A stretch of 64,000 nt of DNA from Boesenbergia rotunda (lineage: Eukaryota > Streptophyta > Magnoliopsida > Zingiberales > Zingiberaceae), in the NCBI GenBank assembly GCA_024364735.1, contig JAGFNQ010007724.1, forward strand, positions 89,034-153,033, given 5' to 3'. Positions 32,981 to 45,800 of this stretch are shown piece by piece (position 1 is the first letter of the stretch; every line of letters begins with the position of its first letter). Below the pieces are notes generated by a model that saw only the letters and a list, made by a program, of their open reading frames with translations, was not told the origin of the DNA and made no database searches. A program made the position numbers and the translations under genes.

Positions 32981-34085
32981 CCTAATACCTCACGGTGCCG
33001 TTTACGCCCGGGGTACTTAGGCTTGGTCTGGGACGTACGCACCCGACCAAGTATCCAAAACCCTAATACCTCGTGGTGCAGCCGATGCTCGGGGTACTTA
33101 GGCTTGGTTTGGGACATACACGCCTGACCAAGTATCTAAAACCCTAATACCTCGTGGCGCAGCCGATGCCCTGGGTACTTAGGCTTGGTCTGAGACATAC
33201 GTGCCTGACCAAGTACCCAAAACTTTAATGCCTCGTGATGCAACCGATGCCCGGGGTACTTAGGCTTGGTCTGGGACATACGCGCCCGACCAAGTACCCA
33301 AAACCCTAATGCCTCGTGGTGCAGCCGATGCCCGGAGTACTTAAGCTTGGTCTGGGACATATGCGCCCGACCAAGTATCCAAAACCCTAATGCCTCGTGG
33401 TGCAGCCGATGTCCGGGGTACTTATGCTTGGTCTGGGACATACACACCGACCAAGTACCCAAAACCCTAATGCCACGTGGTGCAGCCGATGCCCGGGCTA
33501 CTTCGGCTTGGTCTGGGATATACACGCCCGACGAAGTACTCAAAACCCTAATGCCTCGTGGTGCAGACATTGCCCGGGGTACTTAGGCTTGGTCTGGGAC
33601 ATACGCGCCCGACCAAGTATCCTAAACCCTAATGCCTCGTGGTGCAGCCGATGCCCGGGGTACTTAGGCTTGGTCTGGGACATACGCGTCCGGTCAAGTA
33701 CCCAAAACCCTAATGCCTCGTGGTGCAGCTGATGCCCGGGGTACTTTGGCTTGGTCTGGGACATGCACGCCCGACCAAGTACCCAAAACCCTAATGCCTC
33801 ATGGTGTAGCCGATACCTGGGGTACTTAGGCTTGGTCTAGGACATACGCGCTTGACCAAATATCTAAAACCCTAATATCTCGTGGTGCAGTCAATGCCCG
33901 GGGTACTTAGGCTTGGTCAGGGGCATACACGCCCGACCAAGGATCCAAAACCCTAATGCCTCGTGGTGCAGCCGATGCCCGGGGTACATAGGCTTGGTCT
34001 GGGACATACGCGCCCGACCAAATATCCAAAACCCTAAAACCTCGTGGTGCAGCCGATGCCCGGGGTACTTAGGCTTGGTTTGGGA
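32981..34085. repeat. 81-bp tandem array, left block (about 13.5 units)
   Basis: The unit is exactly 81 bp: CCTCGTGGTGCAGCCGATGC starts at 33069, 33150, 33231 and so on. It also includes GGGGTACTTAGGCTTGGTC, then CGACCAAGTATCCAAAACCC. Units differ by a few percent. Because 81 is 27 codons, long open frames arise on both strands; they carry no domain. The array lies where the 3' untranslated region of a Tat element belongs. Confidence 0.95.
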
Positions 34086-35208
34086 TGTTAGATCGTTGAC
34101 GGTTGCTAGAGGGGGGGTGAATAACACTTTCTCAGTTTCTTTCTCTACAAGAAGGTTAGCACAATACAAACAAAACAATAAACAATATAAAAACAATGCT
34201 AACACAGAGATTCACTTGGTATCCACCTCTGAGAGGTGACTAATACAAGAATCCTTCGGTGGATCACTCCCCAGATACCCTCCGGCTAGACCTTATCGCT
34301 CCTTGTGGGTGATGAAACCTCGCCACAACACCTCGACAATATCTGAGCCCTTAGACTACTATTTGGCCTTTAACCAAAGCCAAATTCGTCAGAGATCCTA
34401 GCCAAAACAAAGCCCTCTTAAATATGACTTACCTTCTATTTGGCCGCCACCAGTCGACTGCCCCCACTCAAATTCGACCGTTGACACCCAACGTTCGAAT
34501 TCTGAGTGCTACCAGTCGACTGCTCCCAGAGCAGTCGACTGGTCCAGGGTCAGAAGGCTACTGTGAGTTTCAGAACTTGCTGGCAGTCGACTACTACATT
34601 ACCAGTTGACTGCCCAGCTTACAAAAACTCTCTTCCTCACTCCAACGACCCTCGTCGACATGTGCCTTCAAGCATACTCCCTTGGCTTACTCCTCGAAGT
34701 CCTCTTCCACCGGCTATCGTCCCTCGGATACGCACGTAAGTCCTCAACTTACCTCCATGCCACCCTTCACGTGTGCCCCTTGAAGTCCACTTCTCGGCTT
34801 GCCCTTGGAGTCATCTTCCCTCGGCTCTCACCCCTTCATGACTTAGCCGACTCATCACCAGCAGCCTTGACTGTTGCCTTCGCACCCTCTTCGTCCTCGG
34901 CCCTCGGCCCTCGGATGCACACAAGCCTCCAGCTTGTCTCCATGCCTTCCTTCACATACGCCTTGAAGTACGCGCCCCTCGGCTCATCATCCCTGCTATA
35001 CCAAGGTCCCTCGGGCGCACACAAGCCTCCAACATGTCTCCATGCCACCCTTCACCGTACCGAAGCCGTCCAGCTAAGTCAATATGTGTAACCTGCACAT
35101 CCTGCACACTCAACATACACATATTAGATCACAAGGGAAAACCTACCTTAAACCCTTTGCCCAAACATCAAAACACATGGTCACTCCGGACCATAGATTG
35201 CCTCAACA
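34086..35208 (-). repeat. 3' LTR of the gag-only copia element
   Basis: TGTTAGATCG...CCTCAACA. It contains CAGTCGACTG copies at about 34450, 34512-34542 and 34582-34615, upstream (minus strand) of a TATA-like CATATTTAAGAGG (34419-34431). Short frames (34424-35243) are LTR sequence. Confidence 0.93.
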
Positions 35209-37160
35209 ATCTCCCCCTTTTTGATGTTTGGCAATACGTTTAAGTTAGGGAAACAAATAGCAATAATAAATAGAAACAACAATGCTAAACAACAATTTGG
35301 ACTTACGTCGCCAAAACTCCTTCTTGGACTTACACCGCCAATGCATATGCAATGCAACTAACATGGATCTTATCCCAAGGCATCCCATACACCTAACCTT
35401 CCCATGTTAGGAATTTTACCGAAACGGGCCCTTTAAAGCTTCTCCAGAGCACCCCCTACATTGGACTTACAAAGGCTTTTTAAAAACCTCTCTAAGGTTC
35501 CCCTTACGCCAAGAATGGAGCAACCATGCTCCCCCTTCACCTAGGCTTCCCCTAGACCTAAGGTTTCTTGCAAATGCGTGTTTGGTTTCACAAATTAAAC
35601 CCAACACTTCTCCCCCTTTGCCTAACATCAAAAAGACTCCAACAATATCCCAATTATTGGATCTTTTAAACCCTAATGATCCTAAACACAGTGTACTAGC
35701 CCCCTATATACTTGTTTTACATCATTTGGACACAAACCAGCTGCTGGATACCCAATCCAGCACTGGTCAGTCGATTACCCCCCATGGCAGTCGACTGATA
35801 CTTTGAAAATTAACTTTTCTGGCCAAATTCAGAAATGCGCCAGAAATTCCACAAATCTCCAAAAATTTCTAAATTTTGTGGAGAGATTTGTGGTACCCAT
35901 ACCTACTTGGGAAAAATACATTCACCCATGTATCTATCACCATTTCCAAGTTTGACACAAAACCCAAAATTTCCTATGAAAATTAAGGCAAACAAGAGGC
36001 AACCTCCCCCTTTACCTATGCCTTCTCCCAATTTTCAATTTACCAAGGTTAAGTTCTACCCAACTTAACACCATACATTTCTTTTGTCAAGTTAATCCTA
36101 ACTTAACAACCCAAGTTTTCTATCCTAGAACCCTCTAGAGAATCCTAGAAACCTGGAAAAATATAAAAATTTACAAGCACATTTGCTTGGATATACCCTA
36201 TCCTAGAAAAATATGGTTTCATGAAGAATATTAAGTGTGCTTGACTTTTGGTACATCCTCTAATTTCCTCAAAAATAATCATTTCGTATCAACTTTGAAA
36301 TCTATCTATAATTCCATGTGTTTGCCAAGGCTAACAATTATAATTTGACACATGGAATTGTCCTCAACTTTCCCCTTTTTATTTCTTAATCCTAGATACA
36401 TATAGAAAACTTATCAATCTTCTCATCAAGCATTTATAATTCAATATTATCCATTAAATTTTAAGCACTCATAAATTTTCCTTGAATTCCATGATATCCA
36501 TATAGCCCATTTCATACAATCACCATTAAACCATGAGGCAAACCTTTATTTAAGGAGCATAATCAAGGATTTTAATTTTAAGGCCATATCCTATCACCCA
36601 ATATGCCTTTTCTATCTAGATCTGCAGATCAGTCGACTGCCCCTGAGGCAGTCGACTGCCAAAACTCACAGAATGTTTTCTAGGTAAGATCAGTCGACTG
36701 CCCCCCAGGGCAGTCGACTGATACCTGAATTCAGGGTTTCTGTCTAACTTTAGAAACGTCTAATTAATTCTACAAATCTCCAAAAAATTTGAAATTTTGT
36801 GGAGAGATTTGTGGAACCTATATCTACTTGGGAAAAATATGTTTTCAAATAAATGTACTTTAGATCCCAAGATTGGCATGAAACTCAACTTCTCCTAAAT
36901 TGTATCATTCAAACTTCTCTAAAAGTCCAAATTGTGACTTCTCCTCAATGTATCTTCTTATACTTGATCATAATTCATTTCTATCACTGAATTATATGGT
37001 ATTCACACATTAAAACCTAATTTTACCCAATATAATCGTATTTTCACCTTTTTCTCCATAATTCTCCTTTCAATGTGCCAATTCCATAGGATTAAGACTT
37101 ACCATAGTCTTCCAATCCCTTTGGCATATTTCATCTAATTTCCTAGGAGAAAGCCTCTTA
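35209..37160 (-). other. Non-coding 3' internal region of the gag-only copia element
   Basis: After the polypurine tract come A+T-rich sequence and three more palindrome pairs (35765-35795, 36631-36662, 36689-36721). A segment at about 35820-35930 is repeated at about 36735-36850 (AAATTTTGTGGAGAGATTTG). No coding signal. This is where pol would be in an autonomous copy. Confidence 0.7.
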
Positions 37161-37168
37161 AGATCCAT

Positions 37169-38731
37169 TTACCATGGACCCCAAAGGCTCCTAGAGCTCC
37201 CCCTTGAGCTCTTAGCCCTAGCCACCTCCCTAAGTGACTCAATCCACACTAGGCCACACCGGTGAGCCCCCGGTGATTCTTGGCCTACAAACCTAACATT
37301 CTTAACCTTGGACACCTTGTCCTTGGTTAAGTCCTTATCTTTCCCTTTAAATGACACCCCTTGCCATTTTTGGGCTTCTCCTTCTTGCCATAATTATATG
37401 CTTCCCTAGCATATTTCTTTTCTTTGGCATTGGAGACCTTAGATCGGTATCCCAACCCCGATCTATCATAGTTGGGTTTTAAACTACCCAACACCATATC
37501 TAACCCCTTAGATCCAACCTTGAATCTTTCTAGGGCATTTTCCAATGTATCAAGCCTTGCCCTTAAGGCTTGATTTTCCATTTCTAGACCTTTAACTCTA
37601 GAATCCACATGTCCACCTTGGACATTCCTAGACCTACCCATCTTCCTAGGCATATGTCTTCCCTTTTTGGGATTAATGCCTTGATCCTTAGGTCCTAAGG
37701 TCTTGGATTTTTCATGATGCATGACCTTCCTAGGGTTATGATCTATCTTGTTATCCCTATTCCTATCATGATATTTAAACCATGGCTATGCACAAGCAAA
37801 CAATTTTCATTGATTCTAGCATGCATGGAGGAACTTGAATTTGATTTGCATTGTAATTTAAAGTTAGGGATTACCTCCCTTACCCTTGTAGTTCCTCCTT
37901 GTTGTGAGCTTCTCTTCTTCTTTTCTTCCTTCTCCCACCTTCTCAAGTGCTCCATTTTCTTGAGCTCTCCACTCTTTGGGCACTTCGTGTGGTAGTGTGC
38001 TAGCTCACCACACGTGAAATATCTAATTTTCTTTTTCTTCTCTTGGGCTTCTCCATTCCTACAACTCATGTTAGATTTAAACGGAATTGAAATGAGTTTA
38101 GGATTTACCTCCTTTATCTTACCATTTGGACACTTATCCTTGTAATGTCCCTTTTTATTACACCCAAAGCATATGATGTGGTCCTTAGTCTTTGCTTTGG
38201 TGGAGGTTGGAGCTTCTTCTTGTTCTTGTGTGGATGAGGGTCTCTCCTCCCCCTCAACTCTTGAATTTGACACCTCCTCTTCTTCTCTTGATGAGGTAGA
38301 TGGTTTTTCACTTAGTTCTTCGACTTCACTTGATGATGTTGATGATTCTTTTTTCCTTTTCCTCTCCTCGGGCTCTTCCACTAATTGAACTCGTGTAGTG
38401 TTTTCATGGAGTTCACCTATCTTTTTCCATAGTTCATGTGCATTTTGATACTCCCCTACACCACTTAACACATTAGTAGGCAAAATATTAATCAATGTAC
38501 TAATTACCTTTTCATTTGACTTTGATTGATTTTGTTGCCCTTGACTCCAATATCTTGGTCTAAGCTTCTTCCCATGCTTATCTCTAGGAATTTCAAATGG
38601 TTCTTCAAGAGCAATCCTAAGGTCCCACTCCATTCCGAACCATGTTTCAATCCATGTCTTCCAATACCCGAAATCTTCATGGTCGTAGGGGGGGTGAAGT
38701 GTAGATGTCATCCCCTAGCTTATCTTCCATC
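37169..38731 (-). pseudogene. Copia gag with two CCHC knuckles, frameshifted
   Basis: The start is probably the ATG near 38731 (MEDKLGDDIYT) with an early frame change at a C run; the longest frame begins at 38711. In order it has a UBN2-type gag region (DFGYWKTWIETWFG, VISTLINILPTNVLSGVGEYQNA), an acidic/serine stretch, and the knuckles CFGCNKKGHYKDKC and YFTCGELAHYHTKC. The second knuckle has Y in place of the usual first C-flanking residue but keeps CX2CX4HX4C. A basic tail follows. The frame shifts near 37740 and continues in 37327-37722 with a coiled-coil-like stretch (LEMENQALRARLDTLENALE). No protease follows. Close to the gag at 60313-61480. Confidence 0.8.
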
Positions 38732-38789
38732 ATTTTCCCTCTAGCTTTCTTGCTCCTTTGGCGGTTAGTCCAATGAGAGTGGTCCTTCG

Positions 38790-38801
38790 CTTTGATACCA
38801 C
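38790..38801 (-). promoter_or_regulatory. Primer binding site of the gag-only copia element
   Basis: The minus strand reads TGGTATCAAAGC, the tRNA-Met form with one change. Confidence 0.8.
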
Positions 38802-39924
38802 CGTTAGATCGTTGACGGTTGCTAGAGGGGGGGTGAATAGCACTTTCTCGGTTTCTTTCTCTATAAGAAGGTTAGCACAATACAAGCAAAATAATAAACA
38901 ATATGAAAACAATGCTAACATAGAGATTTACTTGGTATCCACCTCCGAGAGGTGACTAATCCAAGAATCCTTCGGTGGATCACTCCTCGAATACCCTCCA
39001 GCTAGACCTTGTCGCTCCTTGTGGGTGGAGAAACCTCACCACAATACCTCGACAATATCTGAGCCCTTAGACTACTATTTGGCCTTTAACCAAAGCCAAA
39101 TTCGTCAGAGATCCCAGCCAAAATGAAGCCCTCTTAAATATGACTTACCTTCTGTTTGGCCACCACTAGTCGACTGCCCCCACTCAAATTCGACCGTTGA
39201 CACCCAACGTTCGAATTCTGAGTGCTACCAGTCGACTGCTCCCAGAGAAGTCGACTGGTCCAGGGTCAGAAGGCTACTGTGAGTTTCAGAACTTGCTGGC
39301 AGTCGACTGCTACATTACCAGTCGACTGCCCAGCTTACAAAAACTCTCTTCCTCACTCCAACGACCCTCGTCAACATGTGCCTTCAAGCATGCTCCCTTG
39401 GCTTGCTCCTCGAAGTCCTCTTCCACCGGCTATTGTCTCTCAGATGCGCACGCAAGTCCTCGACTTGCCTCCATGCCACCCTTCACGTGTGCCCCTTGAA
39501 GTCCACTTCCTGGCTTGCCCTTGGAGTCATCTTCCCTTGGCTCTCGCCCCTTCATGACATAGCCGACTCATCACCAGCAGCCTTGATTGTTGCCTTCGCA
39601 CCCTCTTCATCCTCGGCCCTCGTCCCTCGGATGCACACAAGCCTCCAGCTTGTCTCCATGTCATCCTTCACGTATGCCTTGAAGTCCGCGCCCCTCGGCT
39701 CATCATCCTTGCTATGCCAAGGTCCCTCGGGTGCACACAAGCCTCTAGCTTGTCTCCATGCCACCCTTCACCGTACCGAAGCCGTCCAGCTAAGTCAATA
39801 TGTGTAACCTGCACATCCTGCACACTCAACATACACATATTAGATCACAAGATAAAACCTAACTTAAACCCTTTGCCCAAACATCAAAACACATGGTCAC
39901 TCCGGACCATAGATTGCCTCAACA
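38802..39924 (-). repeat. 5' LTR of the gag-only copia element
   Basis: 1123 bp. It begins CGTTAGATCG (the first base is mutated from T) and ends CCTCAACA. It differs from the other LTR at a modest number of sites visible by eye, so it is clearly older than the chromovirus. Confidence 0.93.
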
Positions 39925-40400
39925 TGGGACATACATGCTTGACCAAGGATCCAAAACCCTAATGCCTCATGGTGCAGTCGATGCCCGGGGTACTTATGAT
40001 TGGTTTGGGACATACGCGCCCGACCAAATATCCAAAACCTTAATACCTCGTGGTGCAGTCGATGCTCGGGGTACTTAGGCTTGGTCTGTGACATACACGC
40101 CCGACCAATGATCCAAAACCCTAATGCCTCGTGGTGCAGCTGATGCCCGGGTACTTAGGCTTGGTTTGGGACATACGCGCCCGACCAAGTATCCAAAACC
40201 CTAATGCCTCGTGGTGCAGCCGATTCCCGGGGTACTTAAGCTTGGTCTGAGACATACGCGCCCGACCAAACATCCAAAACCCTAATACCCCGCGGTGCAT
40301 CCGATGCCCGGGGTACTTAGGCTTGGTCTGGGACATACACGCCCTACTAAGTATCCAAAACCCTAATACCTCGCGGTATAGCCGATGCCCGGGGTACCTA
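39925..40400. repeat. 81-bp tandem array, right block (about 6 units)
   Basis: Continues the array at 32981-34085. Removing the copia element and one TGGGA gives an unbroken 81-bp register (unit starts 34040 and 39965 become 81 bp apart). Confidence 0.95.
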
Positions 40401-40936
40401 GCTTCAGGCCAGATTGTTTCAGACCCCCCACCGAGGTTGCAAACCCGGGTGCCTCATAATATCCCTAGTGCCCGGAACAGGTGGGCGCTATGGAAGCAAT
40501 GGTAAAGTGGCATGCCCGACCCGAGAAACATGAGCAAAACGCTTTAAAAATATAATCCAGGCATGTCAGACACTGGGTAACAAAAATATTGTTTTATTTA
40601 TGTAAAAAAATACAGGGAGAACAACATCTCAGAGAATTCTCAAGATACAATTGGATGACAGAAAGCATTTTTTCTACTAGGGCCTCTCTCCTCTACGACT
40701 CCATTCCTGTAGGGTCGCTAGGCTCTGAACCGCCTTCTGAGTATTCAAGGCGTGGAAGCCTGTTGACAGGGCTCTAGAATCATTTTCACCTTCTGGGTAC
40801 TGCATCCGAGTAGTCAGTGATGGACGAGGACACCTGAGGTAACACATGGGTGGCTCGACCCTCTCCGAAGACCCCCTCCTCGCAAAAGTGCGGCCGAGTA
40901 CAACATTCAAAAGGCAGAAAAAAGAGGAGGGGGAAC
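40401..40936 (+). other. 3' untranslated end of the Tat element with polypurine tract
   Basis: No coding signal. GAAAAAAGAGGAGGGGG at 40917-40933 is a good polypurine tract. The Tat 3' LTR should follow, but a copia LTR starts at 40937. Confidence 0.6.
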
Positions 40937-41849
40937 TGAAGGATCGATTTAGGCGTGCAGAGGGGGGGTGAATGCACTTTTTTGGATCTTTGGATCTCTA
41001 CAAAGTTGTTAGCGCAGCGGAAATAATATGTAAAAGAATTAGAAACAATGCTAACACTTATCGGTTACTTGGTATCCACCCAGATGAGTGACTAGTCCAA
41101 GGATCCACGCTGCGAGCACCACTTTTCACTATCGAAAAGTCTCCTTGAGGTGGAGAAACCTTTACAGCAAGATCTTCCTCTTTACAGATGTAGAAATAAG
41201 TGAGAGGAAGTAAAAATCACTCTACACACGAGCAGCACTTCATCACTGTACGGAACCGTACCGTGCACGTAAAACGGTGCTCCTTTAATAGGTGAATAGG
41301 ACAGATTCACAATCTGTCCAGCCCGCACCAGTCGACTGCCCCTGGGACAGTCGACTGGCCTAGTATTAATTGCTAGCCAACGGCTAGTTTCGGGGGTATA
41401 TCAGTCGACTGCCCAAATGCCAGTCGACTGGTCCGAGGCTGCAAACTTTCTGTGGGTTTTCGCAGTCGACTGCCTCTGGGCCAGTCGACTGCCCTGCCTC
41501 CCAGCTCAGCTTCAGCTACTCCGAACCTTCTCCTTCACGTGTGCCTTCAGGTTTGCTCCCTTGGCTCGCCCCTTGAAGTCCTCTTCCTCTGGCTATCGTC
41601 CCTCGGATGCGCACGCAAGCCTCCATGCCACCCTTCACGTGTGCCCTTGAAGTCCACTTCCCGGCTTGCCCTTGAAGCTCTCCTCCCTCGGCTCTCGTCC
41701 CTCGGATATGTCCACCATGTGTGATTCTCCAAGTCCTGCAAACTCAATCACACACATCAAATACAACACAACACTCTAACCTTAAACATATTCAACCAAC
41801 ACATCAAAACCATGATCTTCCAATCATTTAAGGGCCGATTGCCTCAACA
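40937..41849 (-). repeat. 3' LTR of a minus-strand copia element
   Basis: TGAAGGATCG...GCCTCAACA, 913 bp, then a minus-strand polypurine tract (41850-41864). It is closely related to the LTR split by the CACTA element and so shows that site before CACTA insertion. Palindrome pairs lie at 41328-41358, 41401-41431 and 41462-41492. A TATA-like minus-strand CTATTAAAGGAG lies at about 41280-41291. Confidence 0.88.
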
Positions 41850-42830
41850 ATCTCCCCCTTTTTGATGCGTGGCAATATGTTTAAGTTAGAGATAAAAATA
41901 GTCATAATAACAATAGTAACAGATAGTAATTGAACAAGCATGAGACATAGTAATCCTAAGAGGTAACCTCCCCCTTAATCTATGTCTTCCTCCATTTTCA
42001 ATTCTAGTCACAATCCAAGTTAAGTTTCCACTTAACAACAGCAGTATGTTAAAAATATAAGACATATCAGTACCTAAGAGGTACCTCCCCCTTAATCCAT
42101 GTCTTCTCCATTTTTAAACATTCAATTTCTAAGTTAGAAAGAACACCTTAAACCATTCATTCTAAGTTGAAATTCTAACTTAAACCACCCATTCTCCCCC
42201 TTTGACACCATCAAAATGATTGCCTTAAGCAACCAAAACCCATGGTATCACATGAGAGAATTTTCAATTTTTGAAATTTCTCACAGTGGCTGAAAACTTG
42301 CGTGCCAGTCGACTGCCCATGGGGCAGTCGACTGATACGCTATCAGTCTGATTTTTCAGATTTTCTGTCGAATTTCAGAAACTCCCAGAAAATTCCAAAA
42401 ATTATAAAATTTTGCATACATGTTTGAAATGTTATACTCTAACAGGGAAAAATATTAATCCATATAAAATTTCAAACATGCATGACTTTTGATAAAAATC
42501 CAAAAGTTTTGAAAACCACTATATTTTGTATCAAACTTTGAATCCAATTTTGCAAACTAATGACTTTTAAAAGCATGACAAAGTATGTAAAGCATAAAAT
42601 GGTTTTTCGAGGTTTAAAATGTCCAATTATGATCTTTGGGCAAAGTGTCTATTGATTAAACACTTGTCTTCCCCATAGTTGGTCTAGTTTTCATATTTTG
42701 ATACTTTTAATGGTTCAACAATGTGCCACAAGCACAAGTGAGCCAAGTGTATCACCCTAATGGATCAAGCACCCTTTTTCAAAGCTAATATTTCCAAGTT
42801 CACCCTATACTTCTACAAAACACATTCCAA
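41850..42830 (-). other. Non-coding 3' internal region of the copia element
   Basis: Polypurine tract followed by A+T-rich sequence with one CAGTCGACTG pair (42306-42337). No reading frame. Confidence 0.6.
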
Positions 42831-45800
42831 GGCCTCTTCTTAAAGATGTAAACTCCGATTCGGGAAGAGGCTTGGTAAAGATGTCGGCTAGGTTCGACTT
42901 TGATTCAACATAGTATAGTTCTATGTCTCCCCTTGCCACATGATCTCTAATGAAGTGATGTTTCACTTCAATGTGTTTTATCACACAAGACCTTGACCTT
43001 GGTGTAATGCAACTTATAATCCTCTAAGGTGTGCATGATCCAAAGGAGTTGGGAAACACACCCACCCATTGCCACATATTCCGCTTCCGTTGTTGATAGG
43101 GCAACGCATGGTTGTTTCCTACTACTCCAACTAACTAAGGAAGACCCAAGGAATTGACACCCTCCACTTGTACTCTTCCTATCTAATTTGCAACCCGCAT
43201 AGTCCGAGTCGGTGTATCCAAATAGGTCAACATTAGGTGTTCTAGGATACCAAAGTCCGACATTAAGGGTCCCTTTTACATATCATAAGATCCTCTTAAC
43301 TACAACCAAATGGGACTCTTTGGCACAAGATTGGTACCTTGCACACATACCTACCGCAAAAAGTATGTCGGGTCTACTAGCGGTTAGGTATAGGAGGCTA
43401 CCAATCATGCTCCTATATTGTTTAGAGTCTACCATTTTCCCTTCAAGGTTACTATCCATTTTCACATTGGTTCCTATGGGTGTAGATGCTACCTTAGCAT
43501 TTTCTAAACCAAATTTCTTCAACATCTCCTTAGCATATTTGGTTTGAAAGACATGTGTACCTTCATTAATTTGCTTAACTTGAAGGCCTAAGAAGAAGGT
43601 TAACTGTAACGCCCCGAAATTTCCATATTGAAGTTCTTAAAGTCCTTAGAACTATTTAAAAATGTTTTAGAAATATTCTAGATATTTTTAGGAATTTTTA
43701 GAATATTTTTATGGAATTTTCCGAGTCCGTTTAGTATTTTTAAAAAAGGAAAAAACTTTAAAGGGCAGCAGGGGGGTTCGAACTCGCGACCACAGGAGGA
43801 GCAAGCCCTTAAGGGCGCGCAAGTGACCGGCTGGGCTAGGGTATCAAGCACAACAAAAGGTGGAGAGAAATAATTTTATAGAGTAGTTACGTTTTTTCAT
43901 GAAGAGGTATTTAATACCCGCTTAAGTCGCGTGAAACCCTTGGAGGAGAATTTTCGGCTGCGTGCGAGAAGGGGGCGAGGGAGGGGCGGCGAAACCAAAA
44001 GGGAACCTAGGTTTTCTTTCCTCCTCTCCTCTCCTAAGGGGCGCCGGCTAAGGGAATCTCAAGGGGGTCGGAGCGTTTCGTTCGTCTCGACGAGAAGAAC
44101 ATGTAGGCGCGGGCGGTTCGTAGAGATCTCAAGTTTCACCCGAGCCCTAGTCGTCTAATTTCGGTTGTAAGTCCAAGAAATCAAGGTAAGTACTGCTCAC
44201 CTGTAGTAAGAGGCGGTTTTCCGCAAGAATTTTCCCTTAAATGTTTTAAAGGAGATATTTACTTTTAGTTAAGATGTTGCATGTGATCTTAGTTCATTAT
44301 ATGCTTATATATATATATTTGATAGAGTACCCTATGTGAGTTTAGGGTCTAAGAAACTTATAAGAAAAGAAAAGAAAGATGAAGAAAAAGAAAAGAGAAG
44401 GCCAAGGCCTTACGAAATCCCCAAAAGTCAAGACTTAGGGACTTGGGCACACAAGGTGTTCGATAAAATGCCAAGGCATTTAAAGATAAGAAAGAAAAGA
44501 AAGAAAAGCTATTTTATTTTCTAAGGCCAGTACCTGGCGTCCAAGGGCGTCGTTAAAGAAATCCAGGTGTCCAATTCCAAGGTCTTGGCCCTGGTAGACC
44601 AAGGTCTGCTCTATTAGGATTGGCGGCTCGCTACCCCAACCTTTTAGGGAACGCGCATAAGATGGTACTTACGTCTTAAGTGGATCCAAGTGAGTTATTA
44701 TTTTCAAGTATATGCTTTAGCAAAGTTTTTCTAAAGTTTAAGGAAATTTTCTAAAAGTTAAAGAAAGATTTAAAGTTAAAGAATTGCTAAAGTTTCATGT
44801 TAAGCCAAGAAAAAGTGAGTTAAGACTTATTAATGCTTGAGTATGCATGTTTTGAGTTATACATGTTTTAGTGTTTCTTTTAAGCATAAAAGTATCTCAT
44901 GTGATTTCACATTGTTTAAAAAGCATGCCTGCACATTTCGAGATTTTGTGAGCTAGATAGTACTTGCTAAGCTTTATGCTTATTAGTTGCATTTCCTCTT
45001 ACTGCAGGTAAAGGTAAAGACAAGCAATTCTGAAGGAAGGCGACGAAGCGGTGCTAAGTGACGTGTGTGTGGTGGCTGACCTTGGAGAGATCCTTGGGAT
45101 GAGATAGTTTAGCTTATTTGAAATGCAATGTTTAAGATTTCCAAATTCTAAGTTATTGTGTTATGGAGTTTATTAAACATTTATGCTTCGGATAGTTTTA
45201 CATGCTCAAATTTGTAGAATGAAGATTCCATGTTATTTCAATTAGTATGCATACATTTGTGAATGCACTAGATGAGCAAGGGCATGAGTAGTTTAACACG
45301 TGGATACATTGCATTCTAGACTTATTCTTGAGCTTATTATTATTCCCTTTTGGACTAAGTCCTAATTGTGCTTAAAATGCTTGTAAATTCGGTAGAAAGG
45401 TAAGATTTACATTCTATAAAGTTCTAGAAATATTATTGCATGTGCCAAGATGTTGTTAGTTTCGAATTAAGTCTTATTGCTTTAAATATGCTTAGAAAAG
45501 TTGCATGCATATTTCATAGTGCTTTAGAAATGTTATAGAACCTTGTGTGATGAGTTTAAATGGTTAGAATTACTAGTAATGTGCCATTGTATCATGCATG
45601 ACTATTAAAGTTAGAATATCATTTTTAGATAGATTGAATACAAAAAAAAAGATTATAAAGAAAGTTCCACATTTTTAGTCGTGCATTAGAGTCAAGAAGT
45701 AGACAAGTAGCGGTCCGTCTAAGGTAGAGAAGGCGGGTCACTACATTAACTCTCCTACAAGACTCATCTCAAATTCATCTTTCATACATTTGATGAATTC

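Larger units (their letters stand above)
34086..39924 (-). mobile_element. Gag-only (non-autonomous) copia element
   Basis: The 5839-bp element has two 1123-bp LTRs (34086-35208 and 38802-39924), flanked by TGGGA on both sides (34081-34085 and 39925-39929). A polypurine tract adjoins the 3' LTR (35209-35225, minus AAAAAGGGGGAGAT), and a tRNA-Met-like primer site lies beside the 5' LTR. The 3.6-kb inside encodes gag only. It interrupts the 81-bp array without disturbing the array phase. It must borrow pol from a relative. Confidence 0.95.

Noticed and set aside
33136..34239. Several 70-140-codon frames with repeated peptides such as SQTKPKYPGHRLHHEALGFW on both strands
   Set aside because: They arise because the tandem unit is 81 bp (27 codons). 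They are open on both strands, have no consistent start, and their repeats follow the DNA period.
33000..40400. Regular array as a CRISPR locus
   Set aside because: The whole 81-bp unit is repeated without unique spacers, and the genome is a plant.
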